In this document: positions 1 through 13,402 of the stretch, piece by piece
Layout: the number at the start of each line of letters is the position of its first letter
Numbering within the stretch: the stretch's first letter is position 1
Made by a program: the position numbers and the translations under genes
Source of the DNA: Nematostella vectensis
Lineage: Eukaryota > Cnidaria > Anthozoa > Actiniaria > Edwardsiidae
Reading direction: 5' to 3'
Length of the DNA: 64,000 nucleotides
Assembly: GCF_932526225.1 (NCBI RefSeq)
Contig: NC_064034.1
Span: 3,148,001 to 3,212,000 of the forward strand
Notes under the pieces: model-generated
What the model was told of the DNA's origin: nothing
Seen by the model: the letters and a program-made list of their open reading frames with translations, nothing else
Database searches by the model: none

Positions 1-60
1 CCATTACACTCCCCAGTGAATGTGTCAGAGTGAAAATGGCTGATAGGAGTGGTTGCTCAC

Positions 61-3000
61 TGGGTAGAGCTTGGCTGCTGTTGACAAAAGGAGAAGGGCC
101 TGATGGTGAGTCTGTGGGTTTTCTGACACACGGATGCACTGCACCACAAGCTCCACATTGAACTGGCTCTCAGGAACTGCATCTGTACAACATAACAAAA
201 CCACATGTGAGAGACATGTTCTTTACAACATGTTCATAACATGTTCTTAACACTCTACAAAGACCCATATCTCCATGGCAATACCATGCATGGTTATAGT
301 TGGTATACCATTGGACTTTCAATAGATAAGAGATTTTAAAATACAGCAATTTTATAATATTTCATGAGCTTTGCCCTGGTGCATACAAAACTGGACTATG
401 GCACTATGTAGTAATACAATAAATCACAATAAGTTGGTCAGGGACACCACTAGCAAATTACTGTAGGCCCAAGATTTAGAAATGTTACCCAGTGAGTGTT
501 GTTCCAAGAAAATTGAGCATTTAAAAAAGGCAGACTAATTGGGTAAGGTCGTCTTGCATGTAGGTTATGACATTCACTGATTACTATACTCAGTTTCTTA
601 TAAAGATATGGTTTTACTTCAATTAAAATCTCTGGTATAAACATTATTTAAATGTCCAAGGAAATCAGAGTTGGCATCTCACTGTGTTTTTATGTCAACC
701 ACTGTAGACATTTTGACATTACCTGGAGTTTTGTTTGACAGTAAAATAAGACAAATGTTGAGGATCTCTGCTAGCACCAGTTGAGTGATGTAGTCTGGTA
801 TTGCTTCTTCTGGTATCTCTCTCTCAACACATCTACAGTGGAAAAAAATATTGGTGATATGCAATCCAATGTACCTTCATTAAATTCAACACATCTACAT
901 GCATGTTAATTGGTACTCAATCAACTTCAGTACCATCAACCTTAGTTGTATAACCAGTGTCAGATACTATCTATTGCTTGTGTTTCATCAGGAATGACCT
1001 TCACAAGACCCAAAGATTTCTACATCATCCACTGACATTGTGTATAAGATTATGATACACAGGTAGTACAATACATGATACAAGTGAATGCCATACATCA
1101 TATTGAACACACTTCTAAATACATGATACATTTGAATGTCGTACATCATATTGAGCACACTTCTGAATACATGATACAAGTGAATGACATACATCACATT
1201 GAACACACTTCTGAATACATGATACATTTGAATGACATACATCAAATTGAACACACCTTGCCAGCAAGGCAAATAGTACGGGCACCATGTGCTCCCTGTC
1301 TGTGATATTACTCTTGTGTTGTAACAGTTCCAGGATAGTGGTGATTCTTTGCCATGATTTCAACTCTTTTGCTGATGTTTCCTCCTGGGTGGCACTCCTA
1401 GAAAAGATACGGATTTTTGAGAGGAGATGGTGCGCTAGGAATTGATGAAAAGCCAAAAATGTGACCAAGTGAAAATTTGCATTGTTGCATCAAGCAAACC
1501 ATTTAATAAAGATCATTTCACATTAATTATTTCACAGTAATTCCTGATTGGCACTGCCAGTAATCAAGATCATGATGACAACTGTATATGTACATCATAC
1601 AGATAGCAAGAAAACATGTTCTCATTTCAATCAAATTTACCTTTTTTGCTTTTTAGGCTTTGGAGTCTTGGGTTGTGCTTTTAGTTGGCTAAGTTCTTCT
1701 ATTACCTGCTCGGCCTTGAGCACAATCTATGAATCAGATCCATAAACCAACATCAGAACACTTAAGTTTACTGTACCATGTAACACAACATTCTATTACC
1801 ACATTAAGCACATCCTTAGTCTTGGCTGTTAATTGGACATCTGTGCTGCTGAGATGAAGGTCTAGGAGCATCCCTAAAACCTTTTGCTGTACAACACCTG
1901 CTGGAATCACTTGGAAGAATTTGTCATCCAACTGAAGTCAAAGAGGGAGTGGAAATACTTATATGTTATAAATACAAAGAGCATTAAAGTACATAAAACT
2001 ACTTCAAAAAACATTGTCTGCAAATAGCAAAATCAGTACCAAGACTAAATAAACTCTTGTGATGCCAGAGCCATACTGTTCATTAACAGTCTTAAAATTC
2101 ATTCTATAAAAATGAGACTGACGACACCTTTATGTAATAAAAATGTCATTTACCAATTGACCTTTTCAGTTTCCTGACATTTATAAAATTTATTTATTCA
2201 TAATAAAAATCTGATCATTCAACATATGTGCATACATGACTCCTAGACATTTTGGATGACTAATATTGAGTTGTATATATACACAGAAAAACTATGGGAA
2301 ACTGGTGGAAAATCAATGTAACTATCTGATACAGCTCAGTGTCAAAGTAACTCAGTGCTTTCATTTTTACAAGACCAGAGGCCTTCAAACACATGGAACA
2401 CTGCTATCATCATCTACTGGGCCACATGCGAAATACAGTAGTGAGTGCATGATTTATATGATTCTCCCAGCTTGGCTGGGGTCTCTCAATGATAAATATG
2501 ACTTAAAAATACTAAAATAAACTTTTCCTATTATGGAAACCATAACAGACCAAAGAGTAAATAGCTAGAATGAGTAAAACTGAAATTACTGTAATGTCAG
2601 TTGTTTCTTTGTATTTCGGTGTCCTTAAATGCAAACGTTGCCCTACCTGGTCCAGAATTGACATGGCAGGAGCTGGGTGCCCAGGACAGAGTGTCACTCC
2701 AAGCGAAAAGAGACCCTCCAAGAGCTGCAAGCAAAGCGGATCAGATTCCAGAAGGGGTGCGGCCACATAGGTGAACTTCTTGGTCAAATGTTGTAGGCAG
2801 ATACTTTCGTCAGAGTTTAGAGATCCTGGAACAAAAAAATCAACATTTAGAACAACCTAAAATAATTTCACTGAATGATTCCAATCAAATAAACTTACTT
2901 TTCTCTTGGGCCTTTTTCATGAGATCTTGAACCCTTGGCAGGCACAGATGTACCATTTCCTACAAGGATAATACATACTGATAAGTTTTAAGGAACGTTA

Positions 3001-6000
3001 CCTAGCAAACGTAACCTGCTCCTGTTGAGCACTAAACATCTGTGCATTGGGTGGGTAATGCAAGGTAAACTAGCAACCCAAACCTACCCAGTTCTATAAA
3101 AGATGCCCTGTGAATGCAACAGCCCTTTTAAAATGAAAGCATTTTTTTCAAGGAAAAGTCATAATGTTGGCTCATTTATTAGTGTCATCATGGGTCTTTT
3201 GTTGTGATGGTGGCCCATCATGCGTAGGAAGAGCTTTAAAAGTTACATTACAGTACCTGACTTACAACTTCTGTGAGCACTATGAGAAGTGCTATCTGGA
3301 CATGCACTGGAGTATTGGCACTGACAGCGTGACGGACAACATACTCCAGCAAGGCAGTCTTTTGTTCAGCTTTCTTCTTAGATTTACCCTTTGGACTCTT
3401 GGATTCAGGAAGGGAAAGCGTGCTGCCAAAAAGCCTAGATGCAAGGAGTATCGTATTCTTAAGGTTTCAATTTAAATTCTTTTAGCTGGATCAAAATATA
3501 ATTGCATTAAGTGATTCCAGTGTCAGATACTATCTATTGCTTGTGTTTCATTAGGTTTTCCCTTCACAAGACCCAAAGGTTTTTACATCATCCACTGGAA
3601 TGCAGACTGAAACATCACTTGAAAACTTAAGTTGGAGGTTCCAAGCTTATGTTTTTAAGCAGCTCACAAATATGCATTTATACATTATGTATTGATGATC
3701 ATCACATGATCAAATACAGTACTGCACTGTTTGTGACCAAATTATTTTTTTTAAAATCTACAGTTTTGAGCCCTGTTTTGTTTAAATTTTGAAAATTAAT
3801 CACATTTTTAACACAAAATAACCAGCCACAATTAAAGACTATGTGCAGACTTGTGTGATGAATGTTTTTTTTGCCACAATTTGAGGTGTTAATATCAGAA
3901 AAACTAATCCTTTTTGATAACCTCAAATTCAATCCATCTCACGGTGAGAACTGATCCATTATTGTTAGCATAAAATAATACTTAGAAAATCTTTTCAATA
4001 TTCATGGAAAACGCCTGAAAATATATATCATTTTATTCTTCACTGTACCAACATGACATTACATGCACTTCACTGTACCAACATGACATTACATGCACTT
4101 CACTTTACCAACATGACATTACATGCACTTCACTTTACCAACATGACATTACATGTACTTCACTGTACCAACATGACATTACATGCACTTCACTGTACCA
4201 ACATGACATTACATGCACTTCACTGTACCAACATGACATTACATGCACTTCACTTTACCAACATGACATTACATGCACTTCACTGTACCAACATGACATT
4301 ACATGCACTTCACTTTACCAACATGACATTACATGCACTTCACTGTACCAACATGACATTACATGCACTTCACTTTACCAACATGACATTACATGCACTT
4401 CACTTTACCAACATGACATTACATGCACTTCACTTTACCAACATCGCATTACATGCACTTCACTTTACCAACATGACATGACATGCACTTCACTTTACCA
4501 ACATGACATTACATGCACTTCACTTTACCAACATGACATTACATGCACTTCACTTTACCAACATGACATTACATGCACTTCACTTTACCAACATGACATT
4601 ACATGCACTTCACTTTACCAACATGACATAACATGCACTTCACTGTACCAACATGACGTTACATGCACTTCACTGTACCAACATGACATTACATGCACTT
4701 TACTGTACCAACATGACATTACATGCACTTCACTGTACCAACATAACATTACATGCACTTCACTTTACCTTTTTATTTGAGCATGGTCTGCTTGTATTTC
4801 TTCTGCATTTTCTGCCAACAATGCTATCAGCACCCCCACAGGCCCGGACAGGTTCTTCTCAGCGGTAGAATAAAGTCCCCGCACACACTCCACAGCTGCT
4901 TTCCTGATGGGTGCCACCATGCTAGACAGAGGCACCAGCAAAGATACCACGACTGGGAAATCACAGATGCAAATCAAACGTAAGGTTAAAAGCAGCATTG
5001 GGTATTTTAAGGGTGGCTTCTGACTATCTATAGAGTGGTATGTGGTCCAGAGATTCAGTGGCTTTCGAATGTAACGCTGCAAGAACCAACAATATTATAG
5101 ATAATAAGAGTAGCTTCTGGCTTCCTGAGGAAAGCTCTTGGTGAAATGAAAGTGGGAGTAGGTTAGACAGCAGCCCCATTCCCATATGTTTAAATTACAA
5201 TTTTTCAAAATCAGGACTGTATGCATTTGGTAGAGAGGTGTGCAAGATTTTATTTTTTAAAGCTTATGGTGAGATGTTTGAGAGGTTTTAATTGAATCAA
5301 TAGTGTTGTGTTCTTTTACAGTAGGAAAGTGATAGTAAACCAGAAACCAGGCATGTACCCAGGATTGGCTAAAGGGCGGGGCTGCGCTGTGATAGGTATC
5401 ATATGGAAACAGCATAGTATTTGAAGACTCCTTAATAAAAAAGACCCGCTTCTTGTATGCCAAAGGATGGGGTGGGTGGGGGGGTTTGTGTGCACCCTGC
5501 CCACCCTCTGTGTACGGGCCTGGAAACTACAAGAAAAAAAAGAAAAAAACCAAAGAGCCAGACCTGTGTCTGTTTTCTCAAGGATATGAGTGACATCTGA
5601 GCTGCCCATCACTTTAAGGCACACTGCGCCAATGTGCAGACTCTGGACTTGTAGCGTGGCAGGGCTGGCAACAGTTTTACTGGACCACACATTGGCCAAG
5701 AAATGCAGTAGTGTCAGCTTATCAGGCAGATGATGCTAAATACCACAAAACAAGACCCATAAGCAACTACCATAAAAGTTCTAAAAGGCCAATGGACTGG
5801 AGGCTTATTTCTTTCTTGTTTGTCTCAAATGAGGGGACTTAAGGCCACTGTTCGACACCTGTCCACTTTGCGCTTTTGCTACAGGGGTGCATCGCACTGA
5901 TTTGTAGATATAAATGCACTACATTACCAAGGATATGCTGAAATATTTCTAGGTAAGGCGTGGTCTCTCCAAGATATGACCTCACCCTACCTAATCTAAT

Positions 6001-9000
6001 ACCATTAATCCTGCCTACAGATCGCAAGTTTCAATGAAATCCATGGAACTTGAAGATACTATTGTTTTCCAATTGCGAGAAGATTTTGATCAATTTTTAC
6101 ATGAGCGTTTTTGAAAAAAATAAAGGATGTAAACTTTTAGAGGTTTAATGTATACAATATTATACATTAATTATTATATTATTATTATTATAGACCACCA
6201 CAATTTTGTCAAGGGAGGTAAATTCAACAACCAAACCTGTCTAGTATTTTGCTTGATACCTGAACTGATGCCAAAACCGATTGAAAGTTTTTCAGATCGC
6301 GAGATTTCTTTCACTAATTTTTAGGGGGAGGGGGACTTAATAGTGAATGGTTCCAGATAGGGTCTTATTGAAGAGGATGCCTTAAAAGAGAGGGAGCATT
6401 TATAGTGACTAATCACTAAGCCCAAAAGGGGGTCAAATTGGTAGTTTTGGAGATGAGCAACAAAGGCATTATACCTGAATAAACACCTGTAGAAGCTGTC
6501 TGAAGATGTCCTGATGAGCAATCGGCAAGGTAGTACCAGAAGCAGGAGCAAGCATTTCAAACACAGATAGCAGGATCTAGGCAAAGGAAACATAGTTGCC
6601 AGTCAGTGTTATGACTGACCCAGGTCAATAATCTCCAGTAGATATATACCACCCCCACTTTTTGTAGAATATTCTGGTATAGAAGCCTAGTGTGACCAAA
6701 TGGACAGTTTTGTTACAGTAGTTTTAACTAACCTTAAAAAATGGTTGTGGTTTTTAATACAATGTTCAGTTCTTACCAGGTCAATCATTGCAGTGGAATT
6801 TTTTCCCAGTCTTTTTATTCCCATGTTTTTTTGCAAGGACCCTCTTGCGCATACATTCAGCATGCAAATGGTTATTGTGCAACAGCAGTTTTAGCTAAAT
6901 ACCTTGGAGTACATGAGTTCAGAAGAACTCTCCTCTTCAATGTTCCACCATGCCCCTGTAGAGTTAAAAAACCTTTCACAGTCATTATCTACCAAGACAC
7001 ATCTAAACATGATTACACTACCACAATCAATATTTACCTTGAGGCATGACTCAAGACAACATTGTACCATGCACCAAATCTTGTAGACGAATACAAAACC
7101 TTTTTGCATCCAGCTACAATTTTTTTTTTTTTTTTTTGGGGGGGGGGGGGGGGGGGTTATTATGTTATTATGTCACATGTTACTTAGTAAAACTGCTGGT
7201 CATTTTAAAGAACTGGGCGATATTCACCTTTTGCTGTTGTCTTGAACACAGGCATGTTTCGTATAAGGTTTCCAAGTACCCACAAATTCATGGATGCCCT
7301 GATATTTGCCATTTTTTTGGACTTGTTCCTTCTCATCAGAGACATGTACTCTGACAGCAAAATCTTTGGAACCATACCATCATCAGACAGGTGAATGTCC
7401 AGATGAAACTAAATCACAAATCACGTTATCAGGATCACAGTGTTCAGCTCTATGAAAAGGTTTCATATTAGGTGGAGAGTTTGATACCATAGTCCAACAG
7501 CAAAGACATACAACAGGGCAGAAAATTAGAGTCTAAAATCTTATTTTAAGCAATTTTTGTTAAATTGAAATAAAAAAATTGCATTGCTATTTTGAAATTA
7601 TAATTTCAGTTAGTTAGGAGTTATTTCTCTCAAATTATAATTTTTAACCACAAAACAACTACTCATTTTACCATTCTTGATTTGATAACAGTGATTGAAT
7701 TACATGTATTGATTTTATCTGTGCCAACAAATACCTTCTGCTGAGATGGTTTTAGCTCCATAACACCCTTCAGACACTCCTTTACAAAGCTGAGGATAGT
7801 CTCACACAATGACAAATCATTGTCAGTAAGTGTTGCCTTGAAAACTAGTCGTCCAAGGCTGTTCCCCAATGTGACCTTGAATGCAAAGTCCGCTGGGTGT
7901 GATTTGGAGTAATCAATAAGCTTGGTCACCTATGGGATAAATTAACAAATAATATCACAGCCATATCTCTATCACATAATAATAATTGTAATTAATAGCT
8001 TAGTATAGCTTAGTTAAAACTTACGATGGAGGATGTTAGATGGTAGGGCATGCTGAAAAGTTCTTTGTGCGCTTATAAAAATCTTGAGGTCGTTAATTGA
8101 ATAAAAGTGGAAGGTCTAAATCGCTGTACCATTTCTAGTTGCTGTTTTTGAGTCAGTTTAACCAGCTGATCCCCTAACCATGAAGCAAGTGCTCTGTTCG
8201 CGACAGCATGAGCATCATGATCAGAGCTGTCTTTGGCTGCTTTCCAATCTGTTAAGAGATCCAGTTCAAATATTAACAACTATTGTAGAACAGTACCGCT
8301 CTCAAACATATGTACAGTAGAGTACCACTGTCGAACATGTAAAAACGTTCAGGAAATTCACAAACATACCTTTTTCCTTGATCAGGGTTTTCAGGTCTGT
8401 GAGTAAAAGATGTCTTTTGGCAACATCTGATTTGGAGATTGTCAGAGCAAGATCTACTGGGCTTTGGTGTGATTTTGGATGAGAGAAGAACAGCGAAATC
8501 TGTCCAAACACCACAGTGTCAAGTAAGGTAGCATTGTCAGCAGTTAGATAAGGACCACACAGGATAGAGACCGCCTTCTTAGAGACTTCCTTCCTGGAAA
8601 ATAGACACATTTACACTTGAGGTACAGTGAGGTTCAGTAGGAACTGTGTTATAATGCAAAAGTGAAACTACTTACCATTCTTTTCCTGTTTTGCTTACAA
8701 GCTGAAAAAGCTTCTCAACCAAGTCTGAAGTAGGCACACAGTCCAACAATGTCTAGAAATAAAGAGCACCACATCATAAAGAAGTACAATAAATCCATTA
8801 TGACTTCTTCCTACATTAAGCTTTTACCCATACATCAGGTAAGCTAGCAATGTACTCAAACAAGTAAATATGTCAAAAACTACTTCTGGCTACCGCTCTT
8901 TATAACTTCTCTATTACTGAACAGTACTTTTAATAATCAAGTTCTATGGTTTCTAGGGGTAAATGAAGTCAGAGGATTTCAGCATGAAAAAATGAGTTGA

Positions 9001-12000
9001 AATAAGGTCTCATAACATTTTTTTTCCTAGGGGGAAATTTCAAACCCTTCCCCAGAAGCACTAGTTTCTCACTTTTCCGATGTCCAGAACAGCACTTGCA
9101 ACAGAAGGCTCATCATCCTCCAGCCTGGACAAGAGAGCACCTCGCAGGAAATCTTTGTCCTGGGACACCCCCTATAGAAAGACAATTAAAGGTGGAGACA
9201 CACAGTCAGAAAGAGCAAATGTCATTCTTCAAAAGTGTGTTTTTCATGAAGCTGTCCCAGTGTCAGTGTAACTCAGTGCTTTCCATATTACAAGACCAGA
9301 GGTCTTCAAACACGGGGAACACTGATATCATCATTCACTGGGCAATATAATCAATTTATTGACAACTCAACCATGTAAAATTTGTGTAAGTTTATGTGGA
9401 TTGCACACAATACATAAGCACAAGGAACTCTTGTTTATAATACTAATAGGCAAGTGTAACTTTTTCACATCATTACCTTGTGTTCTTTGAGCATCTGGTA
9501 CAAATGATCAACAGCTTTTGCCCTGATATCTGTATTTGGATGGTGTAGGCTTAATGTTAATGTCGTCCTGGAGTCTGGATTGATCTGAAAAGGGACATAT
9601 CAACTGACTAAATTGTACACTGAAATAATCATAAATAGAATAGCATCAAAGAATGGATAACTTGCAACCTTGACATGCACCAGACTGGCACTTACCTGTG
9701 ATTGTAAGCCAGAGAGGGCCAGAGACATCAACTCTAGGGTCCATTTAGGGTATTTCTCATCCTCACTTCCTTCCCCTGTTGCTTTGAGGTCCTCTAGATA
9801 CTCCTCAATGGCCTTCTCTAGCTCTGATGGATAACTAAATTACATGGAAGTTCATTTCAGCAAGAAAAAAGAAATACTCCTTATACACCTATTTCAGGTA
9901 ACATTGCACTGGAGAATCCATGTGTTATAACCAGCCTTACCACATGATTGTGGAATTAGTAAGTAAATAAATGTGAGTCAACTAATCATGGTTTAAAACT
10001 TTGTATTTTTTTATTATATATGTTACTTCCTTTTTGTGTTAACCATTTGAAACAGGTGTGTCAAATCAGCCACTTTTATGACAAAACAACTACTGTAGCG
10101 GAACTCAAAGGAGGTATCTAAATACTACCTTTAAGTGAAAACCAAATATTTATGGTGTTTTTATAGTTGTCACCTAATGAAGGTTTTTTGCTTAAAGGGT
10201 GGCCGCTAAATAGAGGTACCTCTGCAGTTTGAGATATTTTTAGTCCCTAGTCTATATGTACAATGCATAAAAAATGTTTTTTTTTACTTGATGTAAGGGA
10301 GTTGACTGACAGTTACATGTATCAAACTTGCAGCTGCTAATAATCCCCCAGTCTCTCTCGCATACCAAACAGCACAGGAAGCCAAATCAGACAACCTGTT
10401 AAAAGCATGGTTTGCATATAGAAAGAAAAACTTGTAAATACATACCGTTTCTCAAGAATTTGGGGAAGAGCTTTTAATTTATTGTTTAATCTTTTAATGG
10501 AAGACTTGTCATTGTGTTTACTTCTTTCTTCGCAGTATTGCTCAAGCAGTTTTCTGTTAGAAAAACAACAACAAAGAGCCCTTGAAGTACATAACACCAA
10601 ATAATATTTGTTCAATAAGTCACAGAACCAGGCTGCATAAAAATATGACAATTGCAGTGATCTTCACTCTTTCTTGCTGCACATTGCATCCCTTATTGAA
10701 ACATATAGTCATGAGCTCTCTCTAGATATTTTCCATAGAGGGGTTGCAGCATTAAGCCCTGTGCAAACTGCGCCAGCACTTGCCAGCATTGCTGCCGAAT
10801 TGAGCTTGACTGACTATAGGACATAGGAAATGTCAAAATGGGAAATGCTGGCCTTTTAATTTAGCTTTAGGACTTTCAATTTAGCTTTTGTTGGACTCAA
10901 CTCGACAACTACAACTCCCTGACACCACTTCCCCTAAGCTGCAACTGATATTGTACCACTTTTTATGCAAAAATGATTGTTATAAAATACAGTGATACCC
11001 AAGTTAAGGTATTATCATTGTGAACTTGTAAATGAGTATCTAAATAGTACAGAACTAATAATTAAAATTCCAAGTATTCAATACAGGACCAACAAAATCT
11101 TTATACCTTGATGCTGTCTTTACAATGTGACTTTCAAGCTGAAGATCTTTCAGGAGGCAGATAAGAATGTCCATTAATGGACATTTCTGTGCATTATCTA
11201 CATCTAGACTTTCAGCTACAACACCACTCACAAGTTGAGGGATCACAATTTGTAAGAGTGCTGTCATGTTGTGAGAGCTGGTAAGACCATGCAAATGCTG
11301 AGGGAGATTTGGAGTTCTTGTCAAGGACTTGAAAGATCTAGAATAAAAAGGGAAAAACAAAGAATTATGCTTAATGGTCCAAAGATAAAATACAAAAGTC
11401 TTGATGTTAAATTGATTTGCTACCCAACATACACACCTTCTAGACAATTCAATCAAGTCCTGGGTCTGACACATGGCTGTCAGACATAAAAGACCTTCAT
11501 TTACAAGTTCTGGACCAAGATGCTAAAATTATAAATACATATGTACAGTATTCAATACAGGGCTGGGATTGCTTAATATAGCATAATAAGTAAAAGTTAA
11601 CAGTTATACAACTACTGTAAGTTATCTACTTTAGACTTATCATCCTGACTTCTGCTATTTTCTATATTGTTTTGACCATTAAATAATATAATTTCAGTTG
11701 AAAAGTTAAAAACAAATGTAGAGGAGTTGACTGACAGCTTAATGTATAACATTTATATAGCTGCTAATATTTTCCTCTTATTTCTCTAGCACACTTGTAT
11801 AACTACCATTCCAATGGAACGTGGAACAGCAGAATGTCACACAGTATGCTTATGGTACATTGCAGCTTCTGTCCAATCACCAAACAGTAAAGCAGATGTA
11901 AACGACACCACCATCAACCAGTATTGCTGACAAAATAGAGTACTAGGCCAAAGTTGGGCAGAGTGCAAACATTCCTAGCACAAAACCAACATGTCTGTTC

Positions 12001-13402
12001 ATTAGTCCGCTTGTAACTGATGTTCAATGGGTGATGGGATGATAGGCACATTGAATTGGGCTGTATTTGGTACATTTTGGCCTGCATCTCAACCTGTTAG
12101 GCCTGTTTCTCAACCAAAAGATTTGAGACATTTCTTTTATTCATGAAGCCAGTTATGTTCCCTTTTTGGAAATGACAGCATTATTTTGATCCATTTTTTT
12201 CACTTTGGATACAATACAAATGATCCCAAAATTGCTTTGCTGTGTTTATGTGAGAACAGACAGAACCAAACTGTACTACACAAAGGAAATGCTGACAAAG
12301 TGTTAGGCAAACATTTTTCCAATACAATACAATCCAAAATTAGCCATCATCTCATAACAGGTTGTTGCTGGATTGGTCTTTTGCCAGCAATGTTTGCACT
12401 GGGCTTAAAAAATTTTTTTCCTTGGTATGTTTTGTACATGTTTGCAACCTATGTTAAGGCTACCGTAGTCCCCTATTGTAAACACAAGCAAACACCATAA
12501 AAAGATATACAGTTGTAGTAAAACTAAGCCAACCATGATCATACCTTGCATAAATGTTCCATGAGAGACTTCAACAGCTTTCTATCAAGTGTACACTTTA
12601 AACACAACTGAGCAACAATCATATAAGAAGCTGCTCTGTATTCCGATATTCTAGACTTCAGCCCTTCAATAATATTGGGCAGTAACCTGGTGATTATTCC
12701 CTCTGATACCTTATCTACAATCTCCAAAACACCAACCAAAGTGGAGGCATAGAAGGAAAAAAGCACTCTGAGACAAGAGATGGGACAGCCAGACTCAACC
12801 CCAGAAGTTACCATCTCACAAATCTGTGCCAAGAAAGATAAATCCGAAATGCAACGGTTAAGAAGCGTAGTTCTGGCCAACGGGCTCCCTGATTTCTGCA
12901 AAGGCAATAGCCAGTGCCATTTTGAAGAGGAATCGCGTATTTTAAGAAGCTGCACAACCCGTACAAATAGATTAGTCTCGTGGTAAGGCAACGCACACGC
13001 CACAAGTTCGTCCACGTTCACGATGTGAACGCGATATCTTCGAATAAGCCATTCTAAACATTTCTGAGCCGGTTTTAGGAGAAAATACGGTGATAATAAC
13101 TTAAGGAATTTAGCTATTTGAAGGTTCAGCCGCTCGTTAAACTCTTTCGACTGGATAGAGCGTTCCGTTTTCTTGAATACTTCATTGAAGAGCGTCTCTT
13201 CGTAATTCTTGAATCCAGCTTCAATTAGTTCAAGCTCGTCAAGGCCGTTTCTCGCGATAGAAAAGACGGTCTCATTATCAATATCTGCTGCCTCGCGCCC
13301 TGTAAAGAGTAACGAATCTTTTTGTTTCTGTGTCTGTGTGGCAGGACTGGCTAACTGAGCCGGAATTTGTAGCTGTTTTAGTTGTTTCGCGAGAGAAGAC
13401 AT
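61..13402 (-). CDS. HEATR1: HEAT repeat-containing protein 1 (UTP10 family), 5' part, 24 exons
   Basis: Nucleolar HEAT-repeat protein of the t-UTP/SSU processome, needed for rDNA transcription and 18S pre-rRNA processing. Exons (high to low): 12545-13402, 11437-11522, 11107-11337, 10446-10553, 9696-9834, 9477-9584, 9073-9171, 8676-8752, 8370-8593, 8130-8248, 7735-7929, 7228-7408, 6903-6955, 6475-6576, 5564-5735, 4769-4952, 3266-3434, 2899-2959, 2647-2825, 1800-1931, 1641-1726, 1257-1397, 723-832, 61-182. All phases close, giving 1312 codons of a protein that is about 2144 residues in human. The start MSSLAKQLKQLQIP aligns with the vertebrate N-terminus, and SPYFLLKPAQKCLEWLIRRY and ALPYHETNLFVRVVQLLKI are near-identical landmarks. 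Further supports are WQRITTILELLQHK (exon 22) and FNVELVVQCIR...PQTHHQALLLL (exon 24). The ATG at 13402 is chosen by homology. The exon 15 donor (GTCTGG) is weak but forced by phase. Introns 16 and 22 begin with tandem copies of their own donor. The 3' exons lie outside the window. Confidence 0.95.
954..1034. repeat. short inverted-repeat dispersed element, family A copy 1
   Basis: About 81 bp with CCAGTGTCAGA at one end and CATCCACTG at the other. A second copy lies at 3514-3601 with nearly identical interior (TACTATCTATTGCTTGTG, CACAAGACCCAAAG). It looks like a tiny non-autonomous DNA transposon in a HEATR1 intron. Confidence 0.6.
1065..1256 (-). repeat. 48-bp tandem array starting at HEATR1 exon 22 donor
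   Basis: Four 48-bp units fill the start of intron 22. Read on the minus strand, each begins GTGTGTTCAA or GTGTGCTCAA, the same bases that follow the exon 22 end (GGCAAG/GTGTGTTC). The units alternate internally (CAAATG versus CACTTG), suggesting a 96-bp higher-order doubling. The unit is 16 codons, and the exon 22 frame stays open through nearly three units before a stop. Confidence 0.9.
2335..2422. repeat. short inverted-repeat dispersed element, family B copy 1
   Basis: About 88 bp shared with 9256-9342: GTAACTCAGTGCTTTC, ACAAGACCAGAGG, CTTCAAACAC and TATCATCAT in the same order. Ends are CTCAGTGTCA and CTACTGGG, so it may be a cousin of family A, which has the same terminal core. Confidence 0.55.
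3514..3601. repeat. short inverted-repeat dispersed element, family A copy 2
   Basis: Second copy of the element at 954-1034, with clearer termini: ATTCCAGTG at the left and CACTGGAAT at the right. It lies in HEATR1 intron 17, just upstream (plus-strand right) of exon 17. No TSD could be assigned. Confidence 0.6.
4039..4768 (-). repeat. 30-bp tandem array starting at HEATR1 exon 16 donor
   Basis: Twenty-four 30-bp units (4049-4768) plus a partial unit. On the minus strand each unit starts GTAAAGTGAAGTGCATG or GTACAGTGAAGTGCATG. The first unit begins at the intron's own GT (exon end AAAAAG/GTAAAGTG), so each unit repeats a plausible donor (GTTG/GTAAAG). Units are nearly identical, implying recent expansion or homogenisation. 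The exon frame meets a TAA in the first unit if the donor is not used. Confidence 0.93.
5340..5530. repeat. dispersed repeat, three copies in window
   Basis: A 190-bp segment with ACCCAGGATTGGC near the left and a G-rich block then CACCCTGCCCACCCTCTG at the right. A related copy lies at 36645-36800 in the same orientation (TATTTGAAGATTCCTTTATA, then GGTGCCCACCCTGTGTAC), and a shorter inverted fragment at 13935-13985 (CCATATGATACCTATGACTG). It is in HEATR1 intron 15 and carries no coding potential. Confidence 0.6.
7120..7156. repeat. poly(T)-poly(G) run
   Basis: Eighteen T followed by nineteen G on the plus strand, in HEATR1 intron 12, about 70 bp downstream (minus sense) of exon 12. The G run could form a G-quadruplex; its length may also be a sequencing or assembly artefact. 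Confidence 0.8.
9256..9342. repeat. short inverted-repeat dispersed element, family B copy 2
   Basis: Copy of the element at 2335-2422, with clean CCCAGTG and CACTGGG ends. It lies in HEATR1 intron 6, about 85 bp from exon 7. Confidence 0.6.
10293..10372. repeat. dispersed repeat fragment shared with 11715-11795
   Basis: Both segments, in HEATR1 introns 4 and 1, share GGAGTTGACTGACAG, then CTGCTAATA about 35 bp later, then a CTCT-rich stretch. They are divergent copies of an unidentified repeat. Confidence 0.45.

Noticed and set aside
4053..4780. Repetitive LHALHCTNMT-type frames as repeat proteins
   Set aside because: They are frames of the 30-bp array in HEATR1 intron 16, antisense to the gene.
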